Positions 33,695 through 41,437 are shown, numbered from the stretch's first letter. The stretch: DNA of 64,000 nucleotides from DASTBU01 sp035711845 (GCA_035711845.1 DASTBU010000081.1:1-64000), one strand, 5' to 3'. The notes: a model not told the origin generated them from the letters alone. Translations and numbers: made by a program.

Positions 33695-35422
33695 ATGCGC
33701 GTCGTCGGGTGGGTTGCGATCCTTTCCGCGCTGAGCGTCTGCCCGGCGTTCGCACAACTGTCCTCCCAGCTCGTTGTCTCCGGCCTGACGTTCCCGGTGG
33801 CGGTCGTCCAGGATCCGACCCAGCCGGCGGTCCAGTTCGTCGTCGAACAGGGCGGGCGCATCCGCGTCGTGCGAAACGGACAGCTCGACGCGATCGACTT
33901 CCTGGACCTGACACCGCTCGTCCTCAGCGGCGGCGAGCGCGGGCTGCTCGGGTTGGCCTTCGCGCCCGACTACGCCTCGAGCCGGCGGTTCTTCGTCAAC
34001 TACACCCGACAACCGGATGGCCACACCGTGATCGCCCGCTACCTGCGGTCCGCGGGGGACCCGCTGCGGGCCGATCCATCGTCGGTCTTTCCCCTCCGAT
34101 GGCCGGATGGGAACGAGTTCATCACGCAACCGTTCGCGAACCACAACGGCGGCGACCTGCAATTCGGATCCGATGGGTTCCTCTACATTCCGCTCGGGGA
34201 CGGGGGCAGCGGCAACGACCCCGCTCACCGCGCCCAGAACCCGGCCGAGCTGCTCGGCAAGGTGTTGCGCATCGACGTCAACGTGCCGGAGGCGGACGCC
34301 GAAGGCTACAACATCCCGGCCGGCAATCCGTTTCTGGGCCGGACCGGTTTCCGCCCCGAGATCTGGGCGTTCGGACTTCGCAATCCCTACAGGTTCACCG
34401 TCGATGCTCTCGAGCGCGGCGGCACAGGTGCACTGGTGATCGGCGACGTCGGACAGGCCTCGTGGGAGGAAGTCAACTACGAGCCATTCGGCGCCGGCGG
34501 CAGGAACTACGGCTGGCGCAACCGGGAAGGCGCGCACGACAACGTCCTCTCGATGGCTCCGGCGTTTACGCCGCTGATCGATCCGTTCCTCGAGTACTCG
34601 CATGCGGTGGGCAACGTGATCACCGGCGGGGTCGTGTATCGCGGGACTGACTTGGGCATCGCCTTCTTCGGACGGTATTTCTACGCCGACTTCGGTGCGC
34701 GGCGGATCTGGTCGGTTGGGGTCGTCGTGAACGCGGTCACAGGCGAAGCGCGGCAGGGGCAAATCATCGAGCACACCTCGGCGCTCGGCGGCCCGGCCAC
34801 CATCGGCAACGTCAGCGGATTTGGTCTCGGTGCCGGCTGCGAGATCCTGTTCCTCAACTGGAGTGCAGGGCAGCTCCGTCGCATCGTCAACGCTTCCGGG
34901 CCGGCCAGAGGCTGCCCGACTTCGCCGGATCCGTTTCTCGGCGACGGCGGCGGGGTTTTTGTGGACGGCACATGGGTATCGCGCGATCATCCGCTCGCAG
35001 TGGGCGCCGGGCTCGGTGGTCTCCCGACCGGCGGATGCGCAACGATTCAACCGACCTCCACGTGGATCTGTGTCAATGGAGGCTGGATCCCGCCGGATCA
35101 TCCGCTCGCGGTTGGTGCCGGCGGTTCGGGAAGCGAGCCTCCCGCACCGACCCCGCCCGGAGGGGAAGGAACGGGATCGTCCGCCTGCACCACCGTGCGG
35201 CCGGCGCCGAACTGGGTGTGTGTCAATGGCGGTTGGCTGCCGCCGGATCACCCCCTTGCGCTAGGTTCGGGGTCGGGCAGCGGCACGCCGCCACCCCCGA
35301 CAGGGGGGACAGGATCGCCGGGCTGCACCACGGTGCGGCCGGCACTCGACTGGGTGTGTGTCAATGGCGGCTGGGTGCCGCCGGATCACCCGCTCGCCAC
35401 GGGCGGCTCTCCACCCGGGTAG
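33695..35422 (+). CDS. Soluble PQQ-dependent sugar dehydrogenase with C-terminal Cys/Trp repeats
   Basis: The 575-residue secreted protein has a signal peptide (VAILSALSVCPAFA) and a six-bladed glucose/sorbosone dehydrogenase propeller (about 30-410): EQGGRIRVVRNGQ, ERGLLGLAFAPDY, FVNYTRQPDG, ANHNGGDLQFGSDGFLYIPL, GKVLRIDVN, PEIWAFGLRNPYRF, GDVGQASWEEVNY. It would oxidise aldose sugars or aldehydes in the periplasm using PQQ. The C-terminal 155 residues hold three near-identical copies and one degenerate copy of a roughly 28-residue unit centred on WVCVNGGWLPPDHPLA, joined by Gly/Ser/Pro linkers. The repeat unit has no function I know of. Confidence 0.88.
   Translation: MRVVGWVAILSALSVCPAFAQLSSQLVVSGLTFPVAVVQDPTQPAVQFVVEQGGRIRVVRNGQLDAIDFLDLTPLVLSGGERGLLGLAFAPDYASSRRFFVNYTRQPDGHTVIARYLRSAGDPLRADPSSVFPLRWPDGNEFITQPFANHNGGDLQFGSDGFLYIPLGDGGSGNDPAHRAQNPAELLGKVLRIDVNVPEADAEGYNIPAGNPFLGRTGFRPEIWAFGLRNPYRFTVDALERGGTGALVIGDVGQASWEEVNYEPFGAGGRNYGWRNREGAHDNVLSMAPAFTPLIDPFLEYSHAVGNVITGGVVYRGTDLGIAFFGRYFYADFGARRIWSVGVVVNAVTGEARQGQIIEHTSALGGPATIGNVSGFGLGAGCEILFLNWSAGQLRRIVNASGPARGCPTSPDPFLGDGGGVFVDGTWVSRDHPLAVGAGLGGLPTGGCATIQPTSTWICVNGGWIPPDHPLAVGAGGSGSEPPAPTPPGGEGTGSSACTTVRPAPNWVCVNGGWLPPDHPLALGSGSGSGTPPPPTGGTGSPGCTTVRPALDWVCVNGGWVPPDHPLATGGSPPG
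34958..35407 (+). repeat. Tandem coding repeat (CVNGGW unit) in PQQ dehydrogenase
   Basis: Three copies at about 35036-35121, 35186-35270 and 35324-35407 each encode Cys-Thr/Ala, about ten residues, then W[IV]CVNGGW[ILV]PPDHPLA. A degenerate first copy (DGTWVSRDHPLAVG) begins near 34958. The DNA copies are also very similar, suggesting recent duplication. Confidence 0.85.
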
Positions 35423-35443
35423 CGCGAAACTTGTGAACGATTG

Positions 35444-36046
35444 TCACCCCTCGGTTGACGTCGTACTGAGAGCGTCGTAGTCATCCGGCGTGTCGATATC
35501 CTGAAGCACGCCTGGATCGTCCACCTCGACGTTCAACACTGGATGCGCGCGAACGACTGCCTTCGCGCCGGCTTCGGGATCAGCGCGCCGCAGCGCGTCG
35601 AACACCGCGCGGCCGAAGATCACCGGATGGCCATGGCGTCCACCGCAGGTCACACGCGCCACGGCGCGCGCTGACGACGAGAATGCGGCCAGGAGGGCGG
35701 CAACGGTTGCGGGCCGGATGAGCGGAAGATCGACCGGCGTGACGAGAAGCGCCCGAATCCCGGGATGGTCAGCGGCATTCAGGCCGGCTATCAGCGACGA
35801 CAGCTGGCCGGCATCGGCGCGCGGGTTCTCGATGAACTGCACCCGCCCGCCAATGCGATCGATTTCCTCACGCAACGGTTGATCGTCGGGTCTACCCACC
35901 ACCAGTATGTCAGCAGCCCCACCCGCGAGAAGCACGTGGGCGACGCGGGAGACGAACGTGGCCTCGCTTCCCGGGACCGCGAGCAGCGCTTTGGCCCGGC
36001 CCATACGCGTGGAACGCCCGGCGGCGAGGATTACACCAGGAATCAT
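35444..36046 (-). CDS. MobA-like nucleotidyltransferase (MocA/CTP:molybdopterin type)
   Basis: From ATG 36046 the 200-residue protein opens with IPGVILAAGRSTRMGRAKAL, the NTP-binding LAAGxSxRMGxxK motif of MobA/MocA. It continues with ILVVGRPDDQPL, NPRADAGQLSSLIAGL, ALLVTPVDLPLIRPATV (metal-binding Asp) and GRHGHPVIFGRAVFDAL, and ends DIDTPDDYDAL. GHPV and DTPxDY are typical of molybdenum cofactor cytidylyltransferases acting on xanthine-dehydrogenase-type enzymes. MoaD and MoaE occur at 48.8-49.5 kb but are not linked. The gene lies just downstream of tRNA-Sec on the same strand; a longer frame reaching back through the tRNA is an artefact. Confidence 0.85.
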   Translation of the reverse strand: MIPGVILAAGRSTRMGRAKALLAVPGSEATFVSRVAHVLLAGGAADILVVGRPDDQPLREEIDRIGGRVQFIENPRADAGQLSSLIAGLNAADHPGIRALLVTPVDLPLIRPATVAALLAAFSSSARAVARVTCGGRHGHPVIFGRAVFDALRRADPEAGAKAVVRAHPVLNVEVDDPGVLQDIDTPDDYDALSTTSTEG

Positions 36047-36073
36047 GGATTTTGAACGCGGCGTGTCGGGATG

Positions 36074-36172
36074 TGGCGGAAGCGCCTGGGAGTCGAACCC
36101 AGCCCGCCCGCCATTACGCGGGCAGCGACCGGTTTTGAAGACCGGGAGGGCCACCGGGCCCCATTCGCTTCC
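36074..36172 (-). tRNA. selC: Selenocysteine tRNA, anticodon UCA, CCA encoded
   Basis: The minus strand reads GGAAGCGA at the 5' end and GCGCTTCC-G-CCA at the 3' end: a 7-bp acceptor stem, discriminator G73 and genomically encoded CCA. The anticodon arm is CCGGT-CTTCAAA-ACCGG with TCA in the loop. The D arm (GGGCC-CGGT-GGCCC) is long, the variable arm is very long with a CCCGC/GCGGG stem, and the T arm is CTGGG-TTCGACT-CCCAG. Total length without CCA is 95 nt, as in other bacterial tRNA-Sec. This is strong evidence that the organism decodes UGA as selenocysteine. Confidence 0.96.
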
Positions 36173-36286
36173 ACGCGCACCATTCTACGTGCGTTGAGTA
36201 AGTCTGGCTGTCGCCGGAGATGAGTCGCCGGGAGAGACGGGGGGAAGAGTTGTTCACGGTGGCGGGGCCGCACACTGGTGCGCCCC

Positions 36287-36310
36287 CGCCCGCCGAAAGG
36301 CTTGCGGGCG
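36287..36310 (-). terminator. Hairpin downstream of cold-shock gene
   Basis: CGCCCGC (36287-36293) and GCGGGCG (36304-36310) form a 7-bp stem 4 bp past the cold-shock stop at 36315. There is no T-run. Confidence 0.4.
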
Positions 36311-36314
36311 AGGA

Positions 36315-36521
36315 TCAGCCTTCTATCAACCGCACTTCGCCGGCACGGGGGCCCTTGCCTGAATCCTCGGGAGTGAACTCCACGCGCTGTCCCTCGCGGA
36401 GCAGCTCGAACACGGCGCCGCGGACAGAGCTCCGGTGGAAGAAGTGCTCGATTCCACCCTCGTCCCGAATGAAGCCGAAGCCCTTGTCGATCAACAGGCG
36501 CGCGATGGTCCCGGTTGGCAT
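36315..36521 (-). CDS. Cold-shock domain protein
   Basis: From ATG 36521 (GGAGGACGT immediately upstream) a 68-residue CSD protein is encoded. It has the RNP-1 region DKGFGFIRDEGG and RNP-2-like HFFHRSSV, followed by LLREGQRVEFTPEDSGKGPRA. The first strand reads PTGTIARLL in place of the common MATGTVKWFN, so the usual KW aromatic is missing. Role: single-stranded nucleic-acid chaperone. A 7-bp hairpin lies in the 5' untranslated region. Confidence 0.9.
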   Translation of the reverse strand: MPTGTIARLLIDKGFGFIRDEGGIEHFFHRSSVRGAVFELLREGQRVEFTPEDSGKGPRAGEVRLIEG

Positions 36522-36543
36522 ACGTCCTCCGATGAACGGCACC

Positions 36544-36560
36544 CCCGGGAACATCCCGGG
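36544..36560. promoter_or_regulatory. Hairpin in cold-shock gene 5' leader
   Basis: CCCGGGA-ACA-TCCCGGG is a perfect 7-bp stem with a 3-base loop, 22 bp before the ATG. It could act as an mRNA thermosensor or stability element; this is inferred from position only. Confidence 0.4.
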
Positions 36561-36750
36561 AGCTCTACAAGCTGAGTGCAGGGATCGCGGCGGGAGGACG
36601 CGGCCCGCCTAACTGCTGGGAACGCCATCGACCTTCCACGCCGATCTGCCACTCGCGCGGGCAGCCGGATCGGGTCTCCGGTCGCACGCTGAGCTTGAAA
36701 ACGCGGCCAGTGTAGGTAGTTCCACACCCGAAGTCAAGGAATTGAGTGGT

Positions 36751-36969
36751 TTAGGGGGGTCCGGGCTGGGTGGCCCCTGCCGGTCCGGCGGGGCTCGCCG
36801 TCGGCCCGGCAGGTTTCGGTGGCGCCGGATAGGTGGTCCAGAAATGACGTCCGCAGCGTGGACAGACCCAGAACTGATCAGGCTTCCACGGACCGCCCTG
36901 GACCGGATCCTTCATTTCCATGGAGGCGCCGCAGCGCTGGCAACGCATCTTGAGCTCGGGCTGGGCCAT
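36751..36969 (-). CDS. Small zinc-ribbon protein
   Basis: The 72-residue product has two CxxC knuckles, MRCQRCGASM and WVCPRCGRHFW, 27 residues apart, and a Pro/Ala/Gly-rich disordered tail. It is a typical stand-alone zinc ribbon of unknown role, perhaps nucleic-acid or protein binding. No Shine-Dalgarno sequence is seen; TATAAT lies 8 nt before the ATG. Confidence 0.72.
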   Translation of the reverse strand: MAQPELKMRCQRCGASMEMKDPVQGGPWKPDQFWVCPRCGRHFWTTYPAPPKPAGPTASPAGPAGATQPGPP

Positions 36970-36977
36970 TGGGTTCG

Positions 36978-36983
36978 ATTATA
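36978..36983 (-). promoter_or_regulatory. -10 element close to zinc-ribbon start
   Basis: A perfect TATAAT on the minus strand ends 8 nt before ATG 36969, with no Shine-Dalgarno sequence. Confidence 0.5.
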
Positions 36984-37005
36984 CGCGTGCCCGGCCGCCT
37001 GCCCC

Positions 37006-37689
37006 TCATTCCAGCAGAGCGGTGAACGCCGCGGTCACCCTCAAGTCCTCGAAAACGATGTCGGCCCCGCTCGCCCGGAGTTGCTGGACGCTGAAACCCC
37101 CGGTCGCGACGCCCACGGGTGTGGCGCCCGCCGCCAGGGCGCAAGCCACGTCGTGCGGCGTGTCGCCGACCACGAGGACATCGCTCGGCTTCGGTTCCGG
37201 GAGACCGGTCGCCCGCACGCGCGAGACGGCGAACGGCACCAGCTCGTTACGATCCGCCGCATCGTCGCCGAAAGCGCCGCACCTGAAGAAATCCCACAGC
37301 CCGAAGTGCCCGAGCTTGATGCGCGCACCCCCTTCGAAATTCCCGGTCAGCAGGCCCAGGAACGCGTCTTCGCGCGAATGCAGATTCTGGAGCAGCTCGC
37401 GCACTCCCGGCATCACGCCTTTCGTCCCGCGGCCAGGCAGCTGTATCTCCCGCTCCAGCCAGAGCAGGTACCGGGCCCGCAGGTCGGCGAAGAGCACGGT
37501 GTCGAGGTCGCGACCGATCCGCCGGAGCGCGTCCTGCAGGATGATCCGATCGGTCCTGCCCGCGACGGGGATCCCGTCGAGAATCTCGCCGTGCCCGAGG
37601 ATCTGCTCGCAGGCCTTGTTCATGGCCCGAAGGCCCGCACCGCCCGTCAAGACCAGGGTGCCGTCGATATCGAAAAGGACAAGCTTCAT
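37006..37689 (-). CDS. HAD-superfamily phosphatase (phosphoglycolate-phosphatase-like)
   Basis: ATG 37689 is preceded by GGAG at 5 nt. The 227-residue protein has HAD motifs in order: LVLFDIDGTLVLTGG (nucleophile and acid Asp), a helical cap (about 16-95), LGLLTGNFEGGARIKL (motif II Thr), KPSDVLVVGDTPHDVACALAAGA (motifs III/IV with GDTPxD). This is the Gph/PGP-like subgroup with a C1 cap, acting on small phosphate esters. It is divergent from the superoxide dismutase gene 43 bp away. Confidence 0.88.
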   Translation of the reverse strand: MKLVLFDIDGTLVLTGGAGLRAMNKACEQILGHGEILDGIPVAGRTDRIILQDALRRIGRDLDTVLFADLRARYLLWLEREIQLPGRGTKGVMPGVRELLQNLHSREDAFLGLLTGNFEGGARIKLGHFGLWDFFRCGAFGDDAADRNELVPFAVSRVRATGLPEPKPSDVLVVGDTPHDVACALAAGATPVGVATGGFSVQQLRASGADIVFEDLRVTAAFTALLE

Positions 37690-37732
37690 GGCCGCTCCAT
37701 TGTTCATGAGAGAATCGGCTCCAGGAGGGACT

Positions 37733-38278
37733 ATGAGATACGCACGAGTGGTGTTGGCCGCCGGGGTGACGGCGCTTGCCGGGGCAGGGGCCCTGGCGCA
37801 GGCGCCAGCCGGCGGAGCCAAAGCCCATGCCGATATCAAAGGTGAAGGGATTACCGGGCGCGCAGAGCTCGTCGAACGCAAGCAGGGGACCGGAACAGTC
37901 GTCGAGCTCACCGTAACGGCAAGCGGGCTCGAGCCCGGACTCCACGGGGTGCACTTCCATGAGACCGGCAAGTGCGAGGCCCCGTTCACCAGCGCCGGCG
38001 GGCACTTCGATCCCGGCCCGGCGAGCAACACCGATCCCGACGCCAATCATCCGTTCCACATGGGCGATATCCCCAACCTCGAGGTTGGCCAGGACGGGAA
38101 GGGGACACTCAAGGCGGTCACGACTCGCATCACGATTTCTGCCGGCCCGCTCTCCATCTTCGATGCCGACGGCGCGGCAATCATCCTCCACGCGAACGAA
38201 GACAAAGGGGTGACGGGCCCCTCGAAATCGGGGGTCAGCGGAGGACCGCGGGTTGGCTGCGGAGTGTTCTCGAAGTAA
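37733..38278 (+). CDS. sodC: Cu/Zn superoxide dismutase, periplasmic
   Basis: ATG 37733 follows AGGAGGGA. The 181-residue product has a signal peptide (VVLAAGVTALAGAGALAQ) and complete SodC signatures: LHGVHFHETGKCEAP (two Cu His and the disulfide Cys), GGHFDPG (bridging His), ANHPFHMGDIPN (Zn His and Asp), IILHANEDKG (Cu His), and GGPRVGCGVF with catalytic Arg and second disulfide Cys. It removes superoxide in the periplasm. It stands alone, divergent from a phosphatase gene. Confidence 0.95.
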   Translation: MRYARVVLAAGVTALAGAGALAQAPAGGAKAHADIKGEGITGRAELVERKQGTGTVVELTVTASGLEPGLHGVHFHETGKCEAPFTSAGGHFDPGPASNTDPDANHPFHMGDIPNLEVGQDGKGTLKAVTTRITISAGPLSIFDADGAAIILHANEDKGVTGPSKSGVSGGPRVGCGVFSK

Positions 38279-38286
38279 GGGCACGG

Positions 38287-39015
38287 CTACCTGAACCAGC
38301 CGCGTCGCAGAGGCTTCAGCTCGCCGGTCGCGGGCTGTAGTCTCAGCGTCCGGTGGGCGACGCGCACGTCGAACGATTCATCCTGAGAGATCACGAGCGT
38401 CGTGAGGCCGCGGCCCTCGAGGGCGCGCGCGATGTCTTCCCCAAGTGGCCCGCGCGCCTTCTCCTCGACGCCGGCTGTCGGATGTTCCAGGAGCAGGAGC
38501 GCCGGATCGAGCGCGAGCGCCCGCGCGAAGTGCAGCCGGGCGCGCACGTCGTGGGGAGCCTCGCCCGCCAGCGTCCTCAACCAGTCCGGCATTCGCCTCC
38601 CGGCGCCCGCGGAAATTCCACATTCAAGAGCGAGTGTCTCCACTCGCGCCGCGATGCCCGGCGGGACCGGCTCGATCTCCAGCGTAAACGGCATCGCGAG
38701 ATTCTGTTCAATCGTCGCCCCTTCCATCAGCACGGCGCGCGGGCTGACGATGCCGTATTTGTCGAGGGAGGCAAGCCACTCCTCGCCGTTGGAAATTGCG
38801 GCTGTCGATCGTCCGAAGACGCGAACTTCGCCCTCGTCCGGCAGTGCGGCACCGGTGATCAGGTTGATCAGCACCTCGGCGCCGCCGGCATCGATCCCGC
38901 TGATCGCGACCCGTTCGCCCCGGCCGATGGACAGCGACGCTATCCGGAGCGGCCGCAGCGCCTGATAGTTCCGCGTGACTCGCGCGATCTGCACGACGGG
39001 GGATTCAGAAGCCAT
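38287..39015 (-). CDS. ABC-ATPase-fold protein with degenerate catalytic motifs
   Basis: The 242-residue product aligns with ABC nucleotide-binding domains over its full length, but every ATPase motif is altered. The Walker A region reads SGIDAGGAEVLINL (residues 39-52), with Ala-Glu where Lys-Ser/Thr belongs. The Q-loop Gln is missing in YGIVSPRAVLMEG. The signature is LAGEAPHDVRAR (149-160). Walker B is ALLLLEHPT (172-180) with Glu-His for Asp-Glu. The switch His is replaced in LVISQDE. The sequence is otherwise intact, so this looks like a conserved non-hydrolysing family, not a pseudogene. It lies 25 bp downstream of the PHP gene, likely as an operon. Confidence 0.8.
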   Translation of the reverse strand: MASESPVVQIARVTRNYQALRPLRIASLSIGRGERVAISGIDAGGAEVLINLITGAALPDEGEVRVFGRSTAAISNGEEWLASLDKYGIVSPRAVLMEGATIEQNLAMPFTLEIEPVPPGIAARVETLALECGISAGAGRRMPDWLRTLAGEAPHDVRARLHFARALALDPALLLLEHPTAGVEEKARGPLGEDIARALEGRGLTTLVISQDESFDVRVAHRTLRLQPATGELKPLRRGWFR

Positions 39016-39040
39016 GGGCTGAGCGCATCGGATCGCATTT

Positions 39041-39883
39041 TCAGGAAGCGGGGCGACCCTCCCTGGCCGCGCATGCTTCCAGTGCGGCAAAATCCTCAGG
39101 CGGCAGGGCGACCAGTCCGAGGCCGCCGATGTGCTGCGAAGGGTCCCCGTGAAAGTCGGAGCCGCCGGACACCGCGAGGCCCAGATCGCGCGCCACGCGC
39201 CGGTACCTGGATTCGGTTTCCGCGTCGTGATCGCTGTGGCGCGCCTCGATGGCAGTCAGGCCGCTGCTGGCAAACCGCGCGATCTCCTGGTCGATGCCCG
39301 TCAACCCCGGGTGCGCCATCGACGTGATGCCGCCCGCACCGGCAACGATCTCGACCACACCGGCGACGCTCGGTCCGCGCCGCGGAACGAACGCCGGCCG
39401 GCCCATGCCCAGCAGCCGATCGAAGGCATCACGTCGATCCGCCGCATGTCCGGCCTCTACGAGCGCATCGGCAACTTGTGGCCGGCCTATACTTCGACCG
39501 CGGTGACGACGAGCGTACGCCGTGATCTGCTGGACATCCACGCCGAGCCCCAGCGATCGCAGGTGCTCGCCTATCTGCTGGATACGCCTCAGCCGATCTT
39601 CCCGCTGCGTTTCGAGGAACCGGCGCAGTGTCTCGTTGCCCGCCTCGAAGAAGTACCCCAGCACGTGGACGTCCCTCCCTTGTTCGACGGCGGTGATCTC
39701 GATGCCGCTGACGAGCCGAATGCCGGCACAATCGGCCGCACCGCGAGCCTCGTCGAGACCCGCCGTCGTGTCGTGATCGGTCACACTGATCGTCGTCAGG
39801 CCCGCGGAGACTGCGAGGGTGACGAGCTCGGTTGGCGTGAGACGTCCGTCCGATGCCGTGGTATGGAGGTGCAGATCGATCAA
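39041..39883 (-). CDS. PHP-domain phosphoesterase (RNase AM/TrpH type)
   Basis: The coding match starts at MIDLHLHTTASDGRLTP, for which only a TTG (39883) is available as start. The 280-residue product carries the PHP metal sites: HLHTTASDG, ISVTDHDTTAG, VSGIEITAV, VHVLGYFF, ITSMAHPGLTG, ARHSDHD and SGGSDFHGD. This arrangement is that of RNase AM/TrpH and nucleoside 3',5'-bisphosphate phosphatases, which trim RNA or recycle pAp. The ABC-like gene follows closely. Longer upstream extensions have no homology. Confidence 0.88.
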   Translation of the reverse strand: MIDLHLHTTASDGRLTPTELVTLAVSAGLTTISVTDHDTTAGLDEARGAADCAGIRLVSGIEITAVEQGRDVHVLGYFFEAGNETLRRFLETQREDRLRRIQQIGEHLRSLGLGVDVQQITAYARRHRGRSIGRPQVADALVEAGHAADRRDAFDRLLGMGRPAFVPRRGPSVAGVVEIVAGAGGITSMAHPGLTGIDQEIARFASSGLTAIEARHSDHDAETESRYRRVARDLGLAVSGGSDFHGDPSQHIGGLGLVALPPEDFAALEACAAREGRPAS

Positions 39884-40099
39884 CGTCCGGCCTGGTCTCC
39901 TGTCACCAGTGATTTGTCTTGGCTGAATCGCAACGCAGATGGGCTGCGCGGGTGGGTGCACGGCGGCCGCCTCCGCTTGGCCTGTCGATCGTGGCCAAGC
40001 TTCGGCGAGCTCGGCGAGGGCTCGGCGCCCGCTGCCGTGCGACGGGACCCGCGCGGGTGCCCACATCGGTTCCGACTCAGCCGGTACGCGCCACCGGCG

Positions 40100-41071
40100 C
40101 TAAGCGGTCGCGGCCTGGCGCGGCTTGCGACGGCCCCGGCGCCGCCGCTGGCGGTCGACGAGCGCACGGTATTCGCGGATGAGCAGGTCGAGGTGTGCGC
40201 GCTCCTCGTCGGCGAACTCGAGGAAGATCTGCTTGCCCTCCGAGTCCTCGAAACGCTCGCCATAGCGCTTGAAGAAGCGATGCGACGCGCGCTCGCAGCG
40301 GATCCCGATCATCAGCGCCTGGCGATCGTTGACGCCTTTGGTCAGCTGGTCGGCGCCGGCCGCGAACAACCCGTTGGCGGCACCCTTGAAGAAGAGGAAC
40401 GTCGGACGGGACTCGAGCTGAGGATCGGACTGCAGAAGCCGCCGGTATCGTGCTTCGAGCGTGCCCAGGTGCTCGTTCTCTTCGGCGGCAAGCTTCTCGA
40501 ACACGCGCCGGCCGCGTGGGTCCCTCGTGATCTTCGACGCGCGCGAGTAGAACTCCAGCCCGCTGCGTTCGGTGGCGATCGCGATCCGCAGCGCATCGCG
40601 TGCGAAGAGCTGTTCCGTCGTGCCGTCTTCTGCGGCGGCGGGCCGACCCGTGCGGCAGGCCTCGCAAGTTCCGTGGATCTGGAGCACGCTCTGCCGCGGC
40701 GCAAAGTTGCGCGCCGCCGCCACTTCCTCGAGCAGCGCCTCGATGTCGGAGCTCAAGAACTCGAAGGAGCGATTGCAGCTCTTGCAGATGAGGTGAAAAT
40801 GTCGCGGATGCCGATAGGAGTGCTCGAAGCGAAAACGCCCTTCGCCGAAGTCCACTTTGCGTGCGATGCCCGCGTCCACCATCCACTGCAGCGTGCGATA
40901 GATGGTGGCGCGGCTGATGCGCTGATCCTCACGGCGGATCAAATCGACGAGATCGTCTGCCGTGAGGTGCCCCTCCTGGCGGAGAAACACGTTGACGATG
41001 AAATCGCGTTTGCTCGACCTTTTGCTGCCGGCCGGCCGCAGGCTCTCGAGGTAAGCAGACGTAGAGTCCAT
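40100..41071 (-). CDS. Fur-family regulator fused to a rubrerythrin-like diiron domain
   Basis: The 323-residue protein has two parts. Residues 1-140 are a Fur-type repressor: winged helix with SRATIYRTLQWMVDAGIARK (53-72), the metal-site HPRHFHLICKSCN (88-100), and the structural-zinc pairs C96/C99 and C136/C139. Residues 155-305 form a ferritin-like four-helix domain in two halves with identical spacing: E168 then E198-x-x-H201, and E260 then E290-x-x-H293. That is a full rubrerythrin-type diiron ligand set. No rubredoxin centre is present. The gene follows an ErpA-like Fe-S carrier by 36 bp. A combined peroxide/iron sensor and reductase is inferred. Confidence 0.9.
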   Translation of the reverse strand: MDSTSAYLESLRPAGSKRSSKRDFIVNVFLRQEGHLTADDLVDLIRREDQRISRATIYRTLQWMVDAGIARKVDFGEGRFRFEHSYRHPRHFHLICKSCNRSFEFLSSDIEALLEEVAAARNFAPRQSVLQIHGTCEACRTGRPAAAEDGTTEQLFARDALRIAIATERSGLEFYSRASKITRDPRGRRVFEKLAAEENEHLGTLEARYRRLLQSDPQLESRPTFLFFKGAANGLFAAGADQLTKGVNDRQALMIGIRCERASHRFFKRYGERFEDSEGKQIFLEFADEERAHLDLLIREYRALVDRQRRRRGRRKPRQAATA

Positions 41072-41107
41072 CGTCTCTGTTCAGGGGTGCCTCGACCCCG
41101 GAGATTG

Positions 41108-41437
41108 CTAGACGCTGAAGGACGAGCCGCAGCCGCAGGTCGACTTGGCGTTGGGGTTCTTGATCGTGAAACCACCGCCGGTGATGTTGTCGATGAAATC
41201 GACCTCGGCGCCGGTCAGATACCGGGCGCTGATCGGGTCCACCAGCAGCTTGACGCCGTTCGATTCGATCACGGCATCGGTCGTGGCGTCGCCTTCGCCC
41301 TCGTCAATCATCAAGCCGTACTGGAACCCCGAGCATCCGCCCCCCTGGACGAACACGCGCAGCCCGGCGTTGACTTTGTTTTCCTCGGCCAGCAGCTCGT
41401 TGATCTTCGACGCTGCAGACGGTGTCACGTTGATCAT
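41108..41437 (-). CDS. erpA: ErpA/IscA-type iron-sulfur cluster carrier
   Basis: The 109-residue A-type carrier has the three cluster Cys: GGGCSGFQYG and STCGCGSSF at the C-terminus. LTGAEVDFIDNITGGGFTIKNPN is the conserved block before the CGCG. It delivers Fe-S clusters to apoproteins. A strong ribosome binding site (GAGGAGATAACAG) and a sigma-70-like promoter lie upstream. The Fur-rubrerythrin gene is next in the same direction, so cluster assembly and iron/peroxide control are probably co-transcribed. ErpA versus IscA cannot be settled by sequence alone. Confidence 0.92.
   Translation of the reverse strand: MINVTPSAASKINELLAEENKVNAGLRVFVQGGGCSGFQYGLMIDEGEGDATTDAVIESNGVKLLVDPISARYLTGAEVDFIDNITGGGFTIKNPNAKSTCGCGSSFSV

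Noticed and set aside
36047..36154. Longer MobA-like protein starting inside the tRNA gene
   Set aside because: The extra 36 residues are encoded by tRNA-Sec; family homology begins exactly at the ATG at 36046.
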